Positions 60,301-64,000 of a stretch of 64,000 nucleotides of DNA are shown here, piece by piece (within the stretch, counting starts at the first letter, position 1; each line of letters opens with the position of its first letter). The stretch covers positions 1 through 64,000 of the forward strand of contig JAJEBV010000042.1 in assembly GCA_022822365.1 (NCBI GenBank), written 5' to 3'. The notes below the pieces were generated by a model, which saw only the letters and a list, made by a program, of their open reading frames with translations, did not search any database and was not told the origin of the DNA. The DNA is from Thermoanaerobaculia bacterium. GTDB taxonomy: Bacteria; Acidobacteriota; Thermoanaerobaculia; Multivoradales; Multivoraceae. Both the position numbers and the translations under genes were made by a program.

Positions 60301-60532
60301 GATCGGCGGCATGGTGCCGCTGCTGTTCGGCCAGCCGACCCAGATGGGCCTGAGCTACAAGAGCTTCGCGTTGACGCTGATCGGCGGCATGGCCGCGGCG
60401 ACGCTATTGACGCTGCTCGCGGTGCCCGTCTTCTACACGCTCATCGAGGACGGCCGGGCGTGGCTGGGGCGGACGCTGGCGGGCGCGCTCGCGCCTGGGA
60501 AGAAGGCGCCCGTCGCTTCGCCCGGCGCGTAG
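57395..60532 (+). CDS. RND efflux permease, second subunit
   Basis: A 1045-residue RND permease of usual length. RRIGVLVVVGAVLVMGLVAA, DAPPQEVLDKVTIPLEEELA, SVGLLVDNSVVVAENIHR (segment 4, with Asp) and GVVVNNGIVLLDSVNRLRA are all present. It is clearly diverged from the upstream permease, so this is an old pairing like MdtB/MdtC rather than a recent duplication. Only a partial set of proton-relay residues can be assigned in each copy. The operon ends at a hairpin repeat 13 bases downstream. Confidence 0.93.
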   Translation: MIPGGLGRSLPRLSLERRIGVLVVVGAVLVMGLVAALSLPIELIPSGYSSPFLRVTVPWRDAPPQEVLDKVTIPLEEELATIRGLENQFSFCAVGFSQVFLSFAHGTDMDVAYREVRDRIERARARLPEDVQQVFIRKDDDTQMPVAMVGVLVDEGTADTYNLIQNEVILKLERLPGVASVDAQGLMEREVLIELDRQRVEAAGLNIFEIAQDLQSDYFTLASGNVRAGDRKLLLRSVARYPAPQNVRDMLITDTVRLGDIASVRYDVPDDEFRVRVNGLPAYAIRVQKEGEANALDVAREVERVVEELAANPRLGAIEADVIMSSGEIIRDSMGVLLSSGRIGAIFAVIVLFFFLRRLRMSLIIAFSIPLSMVVAVVAMYFFGETFNVISLLGLMISVGLLVDNSVVVAENIHRLHQSGVARRQAALQGAGEIALAITTATLTTVIVFLPVSLVDGQGQFMLLRLVIPITVSLLASLVVALVVVPLAVYVTLPSRSPGETGALRHARNASNVVLRGAYEATFGFLNRLYRGMLAYGLRRRLDVVLLLVAAMALTQVAAGGRLEVVPMSEDDQAFFNVEVRLPRNMSFDETIEYFARAEEKIDGLRDELGLEYLVFFHERTWGQIQGIMATGTDLKMREVTERVIDLMPEIPGVRFHTGFASEQETTDKALETLTLFGEDAEVLEEVATGVEDRLARVPGVLAVKKSADEAPNELALVLDRDLAMRQQVNPQTLAVMVGYALRGQALPRIYYGGRDIPVRIRFEEEDRQSLAELRDFSVPAESGEALAIGTLVDVRQQPSATRISRRDKQTARRITVELEEGRETEARRAVRAVAAQTDLPEGVAWARLVRNVAAEETRNLMIAALMSIAFVYLLMGFLFESFVLPVAILVTIPLASMGVTWIHLIAGRDLDFLGLVGLIILIGVVVNNGIVLLDSVNRLRATGMERTEALLEAANRRFRPIMMTALTTIGGMVPLLFGQPTQMGLSYKSFALTLIGGMAAATLLTLLAVPVFYTLIEDGRAWLGRTLAGALAPGKKAPVASPGA

Positions 60533-60544
60533 CCGACCGACCGC

Positions 60545-60613
60545 TGGGTGCGCGGGTCTTCTGACCCGCTACCGCCGCAGGCGGCCTGGTAGAGCGCCGG
60601 CCGTCAGGCCGGC
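60545..60613 (+). repeat. Dispersed multi-hairpin repeat, copy D
   Basis: Head TGGGTGCG, GCGGGTC-TTCT-GACCCGC (60552-60569), CCGCC-GCA-GGCGG (60572-60584) and GCCGGCC-GTCA-GGCCGGC (60596-60613). It follows the efflux operon and could end its transcription before the receptor promoter. Confidence 0.8.
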
Positions 60614-60635
60614 TCCGCTTTGGCCCCAACGCTGT

Positions 60636-60641
60636 TATAGT
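60636..60641 (+). promoter_or_regulatory. Putative -10 element TATAGT of the receptor gene
   Basis: TATAGT is the best -10 match between the repeat and the receptor. No good -35 is visible at 16-18 bases. It would give an RNA leader of about 175 bases, in contrast to the near-leaderless genes elsewhere. Confidence 0.35.
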
Positions 60642-60780
60642 CCCGTTCCACACAGCGACAGGTAGCTCTCTCCGGTCAGGGCAGCCGGGGGTTTGGATGG
60701 TCCCGAAAGGCCTCCGAAGCTCTTCGTTCATTCCGATTCCTCCGGCCTGGCCGCCCCGGGGAGTCAGATGGACCCCCACC

Positions 60781-60804
60781 CTTAGTGGCTGGTTAGCCAG
60801 TAAG
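60781..60804 (+). promoter_or_regulatory. Leader hairpin next to ribosome-binding site
   Basis: CTTAGTGGCT-GGTT-AGCCAGTAAG pairs 9 of 10 positions and ends one base before AAAGGAGG, the ribosome-binding site of the receptor gene (8 bases before ATG 60822). It could control access of ribosomes or mark an RNA-binding site. The rest of the leader shows no known riboswitch core. Confidence 0.45.
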
Positions 60805-60821
60805 GAAAGGAGGATCGGCTC

Positions 60822-63800
60822 ATGAAACGTACCCTGGCTCTGGTCGGAACCCTCATTCTCTTCGGCCTGGCGCCGCCTGCCGTGGCGGACAGCCCGGAGA
60901 CCGGCATCGTCGTCGGAAGAGCAGTCGACACGAACGGAGACCCCGTCCCCGGTGTAACGGTCACCCTCGCCGGCGAGCGGGGAGAGAAGGTGGCGATCAC
61001 GGATGCCGACGGTGCGTACCGATTCGCCCTGGTGATCCCCGGCCCCTACACGGTACGCGGTGCTCTCGACGGCTACGGGACCGCGGAGAGCGGGGTGCAG
61101 GTGACTCCCGGCACCCGCTCCGAAGTCGCACTGACGATGCGGCTCGAAGCGGAGGGAGAGATCACGGTCGTCGCCGAGGCGCCTGTGATCAATCGCTTCG
61201 AGTCGACTTCCGCCGGCACGATCACATCGGATGTGGCGGACAACGTGACGTCGCTCAACTCGAACTACTACAGCGCGCTTGCGCTGCTGCCGGGCGTCAC
61301 GTCGGACGGTGATCTGGCGGACGAGTACCCCGGGACCAACGGTTCCAGGTGGATGGAGGCCGCCGTCTTCGTTGACGGCGTGGACACGACGTACACCCGG
61401 CGGGGCGGCTCCCGTCTGTACCTTCCCCAGATCGCCGTTTCCTCGACCTCCCTGCAGTCCACGTCCGGCAGCGCCGAGTACGGACGCGCCACCGGTGGCG
61501 TCACCAACGTCACGACCAAGTCGGGCACGAACCGCTTTCACGGCGACTACTACGCTCACCGACAGCAGGGCGACTGGGTGTCCGAGTTCAAGCTGCACCC
61601 GGAGCTTGCCGAGCGGACGACATGCAAAGTGAGGACTGTCCTCAGACCCGATCTCCTTGCCCGTTCCCCCTACTGCAATCCGGACTTCTTCGTTCGGACC
61701 GAGGAGCAGAAGGACTACTCGGACCTGACGTTGCAGGGGTCGCTCGGCGGCCCGCTGGCGCGGGACAGGGCCTGGTTCTTCGTGGCGGCTGCCGATACGA
61801 ATACGTTCAGCAGCCAGGAAACGTACGGCGGCGACATCGTCGACAACAGCGCCTACGTGGGCAGCCGGATCGCCAAGTTCAACTTCCAGCCGAGCCCCTC
61901 ACATGCCCTCTCCGCCTACTACACCTCGTCGCCGCTCGATGTCACGTTCATCCTCGGCGACCTGCCGGCTGACAGATACACGGCCACGCCGCACATCTTC
62001 GGCGGTGAGCTGTTGACCGGCAACTGGAACTGGAGCGCCAGTCAGGACGTGTTCATGGAGTTCAAGCTCGCGTTCCACGACTCAAGCGAGCACAAGCCTC
62101 TGAACGCGGGCACCGGGTACGACCTGGAATCCGCTCTGCTCGAGAAACAGCAGGATCCGCGCTATCCGGCAAGCAACCTGGGGCCTCACAACCCTGGCAA
62201 CAACTTCCATGGCTACGTGGGCTTCGACGGACAGGATCACTGGTGGAACGGCTGGATCCTGGACAACGGCTTCGGCCGGAACGACTACCCGCGGGACCAG
62301 GCGAACGTTCGCACGACCTGGTTCGCTAGCGAGAACCACGAGGCGCTGCTCGGGGCGGACTGGCAGAGCGTCGGCTGGGTGCAGAACCTGCAACGGAACA
62401 ACACCTACGTCGGGAACGAGTTCGACATCAACAGCCCGTCGGGCTTCGATGTCTGCAGCATCATCGCGCTCGGTTACCGCCTCTGCTATCTGGAGGACTA
62501 CTCGCCGGCGGATCTGGAGGGCGCGCCCATTCTCGACGGCACCAGGTCTTCCAACGTGGCGTTGTTCGCCCGTGACCGGTTCTCCGCGGGTGACCACTGG
62601 ACCTTCAACCTTGGGCTCCGCTACGAAGACCAGGTGCACAAGAACGACGTGCGCCGCACGGTGATCGACGCGGCGGACGTCTCGCCCCGGCTCTTTGCCG
62701 CCTACGATTTCGGAGGCAACGGCCGTACCCTGCTCAGTTTGAATCTCGGCCGGTCCTATCAGCACATGCCGCAGGACCTCGTCAACAACCACCTGCTCGA
62801 AGGGTGGAACGGAACCAATGCCTGGGACCGCTACATCTACTGTGACGCGGCCGCGGCGTTCTTCCTCTCGTACGTGTGCAACGGCGTCGGTTACACGGGC
62901 CTCGTCGGCAGGCAGCGTCCCGGCGTCATGTGGCAGCAGATCGACGCCGGCGTTCTTCCGAACATCGACATCGAGCCCTATTTCAAGGACGAAGTCGACC
63001 TGAGCTTGCGCTGGTCTCTGAACCCGAGCTGGTACTTCCAGGCGAGCGCCATTTACTGGACGTTCCAGAACTCGATCGGCACGACCCAGCAGCGCCTGCC
63101 CAACGGCGACTTCTTCACTCTCACCGAGAACTACAAGGACTACGAGAAGATCCTGGGTGCGATCGGCCTGGCCGACCCGGAGGTGCTGGCGAACTTCGAC
63201 GAGGGAAGGCGGACGTACCGGTCGCTGCAGTTGCAGCTCAACCGGAACTTCCGCAACGACTGGGCGCTCTACAACAACCTGACGCTGGCCGACGCCAGGG
63301 GCCACTTCTGGGGCGGCTTGTTCGACAACACGAACTCCGACTACGGACGCAACCTGGACGTCGTGCTGACCCAGGGTCACATCGAATCGTGCGACGGCGG
63401 TCAGTTCGTGACGAGCGGAGGCCAACCGGTGATCGGCGCCGACGGCAACCCCATCGTGAGGCCGTACCCGGTCGACTGCCAAGCGGCGCTCTCGGGTTTC
63501 CTCGGGCAGCCCGTGTCGACGATCAACCGCTACGGCACGGTCGGCGAGAACAACGAGATCACCTGGAACAGCTTCGGCTGGAAGACCTGGAACCTGGGGA
63601 ACACCGGTCAGAGGTTCAGGGTGGGAGGTTCGTTCTCCTGGCGCTCCGGCAAGCCCTGGCAGCGGACGGCGGGCGCGGGACTCGGGAGCTGTGGCAGCAC
63701 CTTCGACGGCTGCGATCCCGTGCAGGCCGCCATCAGTTCAGGCACGTCCCTGTTCCTTGAACCGCGTGGCACCCGTGATCCGATGAACTCGAACTGGAAC

Positions 63801-63992
63801 ATCAACCTCCAGTTGAACTGGGAGATCCCGATAAAGGGAGACGTCAGGGGTAGCGTTCGCCTCGACGGAACGAACGTGACGAACAACCAGGATCAGTTGC
63901 GCGTGACGAGCCAGGGCGAGGTGAACACCTCCCGCTACATAGGCTGGCAGGCGCCACGCCGGTTCGCCCTGTCGGCGACGTTCAGCTTCTAG
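60822..63992 (+). CDS. TonB-dependent receptor with carboxypeptidase-regulatory domain
   Basis: A 1056-residue outer-membrane receptor. A signal peptide (RTLALVGTLILFGLAPPAVA) is followed by a carboxypeptidase-regulatory-like beta-sandwich (VVGRAVDTNGDPVPGVTVTL), a plug domain (NSNYYSALALLPGV, then SGSAEYGRATGGVTNVTTKS) and a long beta-barrel ending in the terminal Phe of FALSATFSF, the usual outer-membrane insertion signal. A canonical TonB box is not obvious. This architecture is typical of Acidobacteria OmpA-like/CarbopepD_reg receptors and implies uptake of oligosaccharides, peptides or chelates. Cys pairs (RTTCKVR, SPYCNPD; ESCDGG, VDCQAA) may be loop disulfides. It has the strongest ribosome-binding site of the region. 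Confidence 0.93.
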   Translation: MKRTLALVGTLILFGLAPPAVADSPETGIVVGRAVDTNGDPVPGVTVTLAGERGEKVAITDADGAYRFALVIPGPYTVRGALDGYGTAESGVQVTPGTRSEVALTMRLEAEGEITVVAEAPVINRFESTSAGTITSDVADNVTSLNSNYYSALALLPGVTSDGDLADEYPGTNGSRWMEAAVFVDGVDTTYTRRGGSRLYLPQIAVSSTSLQSTSGSAEYGRATGGVTNVTTKSGTNRFHGDYYAHRQQGDWVSEFKLHPELAERTTCKVRTVLRPDLLARSPYCNPDFFVRTEEQKDYSDLTLQGSLGGPLARDRAWFFVAAADTNTFSSQETYGGDIVDNSAYVGSRIAKFNFQPSPSHALSAYYTSSPLDVTFILGDLPADRYTATPHIFGGELLTGNWNWSASQDVFMEFKLAFHDSSEHKPLNAGTGYDLESALLEKQQDPRYPASNLGPHNPGNNFHGYVGFDGQDHWWNGWILDNGFGRNDYPRDQANVRTTWFASENHEALLGADWQSVGWVQNLQRNNTYVGNEFDINSPSGFDVCSIIALGYRLCYLEDYSPADLEGAPILDGTRSSNVALFARDRFSAGDHWTFNLGLRYEDQVHKNDVRRTVIDAADVSPRLFAAYDFGGNGRTLLSLNLGRSYQHMPQDLVNNHLLEGWNGTNAWDRYIYCDAAAAFFLSYVCNGVGYTGLVGRQRPGVMWQQIDAGVLPNIDIEPYFKDEVDLSLRWSLNPSWYFQASAIYWTFQNSIGTTQQRLPNGDFFTLTENYKDYEKILGAIGLADPEVLANFDEGRRTYRSLQLQLNRNFRNDWALYNNLTLADARGHFWGGLFDNTNSDYGRNLDVVLTQGHIESCDGGQFVTSGGQPVIGADGNPIVRPYPVDCQAALSGFLGQPVSTINRYGTVGENNEITWNSFGWKTWNLGNTGQRFRVGGSFSWRSGKPWQRTAGAGLGSCGSTFDGCDPVQAAISSGTSLFLEPRGTRDPMNSNWNINLQLNWEIPIKGDVRGSVRLDGTNVTNNQDQLRVTSQGEVNTSRYIGWQAPRRFALSATFSF

Positions 63993-64000
63993 ACCAGCGG

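Noticed and set aside
60642..60780. Cyclic-di-GMP (GEMM) or cobalamin riboswitch in the receptor leader
   Set aside because: A stretch near GTCCCGAAAGGCCTCC looks superficially like part of GEMM, but the tetraloop-receptor core and the B12 box are missing.
1..64000. tRNA, rRNA and CRISPR arrays
   Set aside because: No cloverleaf-like sequence, rRNA segment or regularly spaced direct repeat was found in the intergenic gaps on reading both strands; a covariance-model scan would be needed to exclude small RNAs.

Overview
The window is GC-rich, densely coded bacterial DNA. I identify about 52 intact or edge-truncated protein genes, two protein pseudogenes and no rRNA, tRNA or CRISPR array. No gap between genes exceeds 300 bases. 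The gene content suggests an Acidobacteriota-like heterotroph, probably marine or soil: a TonB-dependent receptor with an N-terminal carboxypeptidase-regulatory-like domain, a VWFA-like secreted protein, a huge Asp-box propeller protein, an S9 peptidase, a penicillin-acylase lipoprotein, and a cytochrome c fused to a copper-monooxygenase-like region. This placement is inference from protein families; no homology search was possible.

Layout. 1-4478 (minus): a compact lipid-storage operon with a wax-ester/diacylglycerol acyltransferase, an alpha/beta hydrolase, a second WS/DGAT-like protein that has lost its catalytic histidine, a phasin-like protein and a GNAT protein. 4593-8292 (minus): sulfotransferase-like protein, class IV aminotransferase and a GT39-like membrane glycosyltransferase. 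8346-18002: a methylthioribose-kinase-like protein lacking its catalytic Asp, a secreted M24 peptidase, a Tat lipoprotein sugar-isomerase-like protein, an FAD-linked dehydrogenase, TesB thioesterase, a LOG-like protein, an exported D-threonine-aldolase-like PLP enzyme and a VWA-like secreted protein. 18044-28853 (minus): a long co-directional run encoding acyl-CoA synthetase-like protein, PfkB kinase, S9 peptidase, a lipoprotein and an eight-gene Mrp-type cation/proton antiporter that has two MrpD-like subunits but no full MrpA.

28854-45621: an AlbA_2/HATPase protein preceded by a possible leader peptide, S1/P1 nuclease, NhaA, an alpha/beta hydrolase with the Asp-box protein and an exported D-2-hydroxyacid dehydrogenase, a TerB-like protein, a lone ribosomal protein S14, the haem-copper protein behind pyrE, then mogA, penicillin acylase and a secreted beta-sandwich-like protein. 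45639-50138: a cluster of three paralogues of an unrecognised secreted family (one decayed), split by an integrase remnant, a hicBA toxin-antitoxin pair and one other gene. 50150-63992: a molybdopterin-binding protein, an M20 amidohydrolase, a tripartite RND efflux operon with two different permeases, and the TonB-dependent receptor behind a long leader.

Two patterns run through the whole window. First, a dispersed family of multi-hairpin repeats that share a TGGGTRCG-type head followed by interchangeable palindromic stems sits mostly between genes; one copy lies inside the signal-peptide region of the S9 peptidase. Second, many first genes have a TANNNT hexamer only 6-11 bases before the start codon and no Shine-Dalgarno, suggesting leaderless transcripts, whereas downstream genes are coupled by GTGA/ATGA/TTGA stop-start overlaps.
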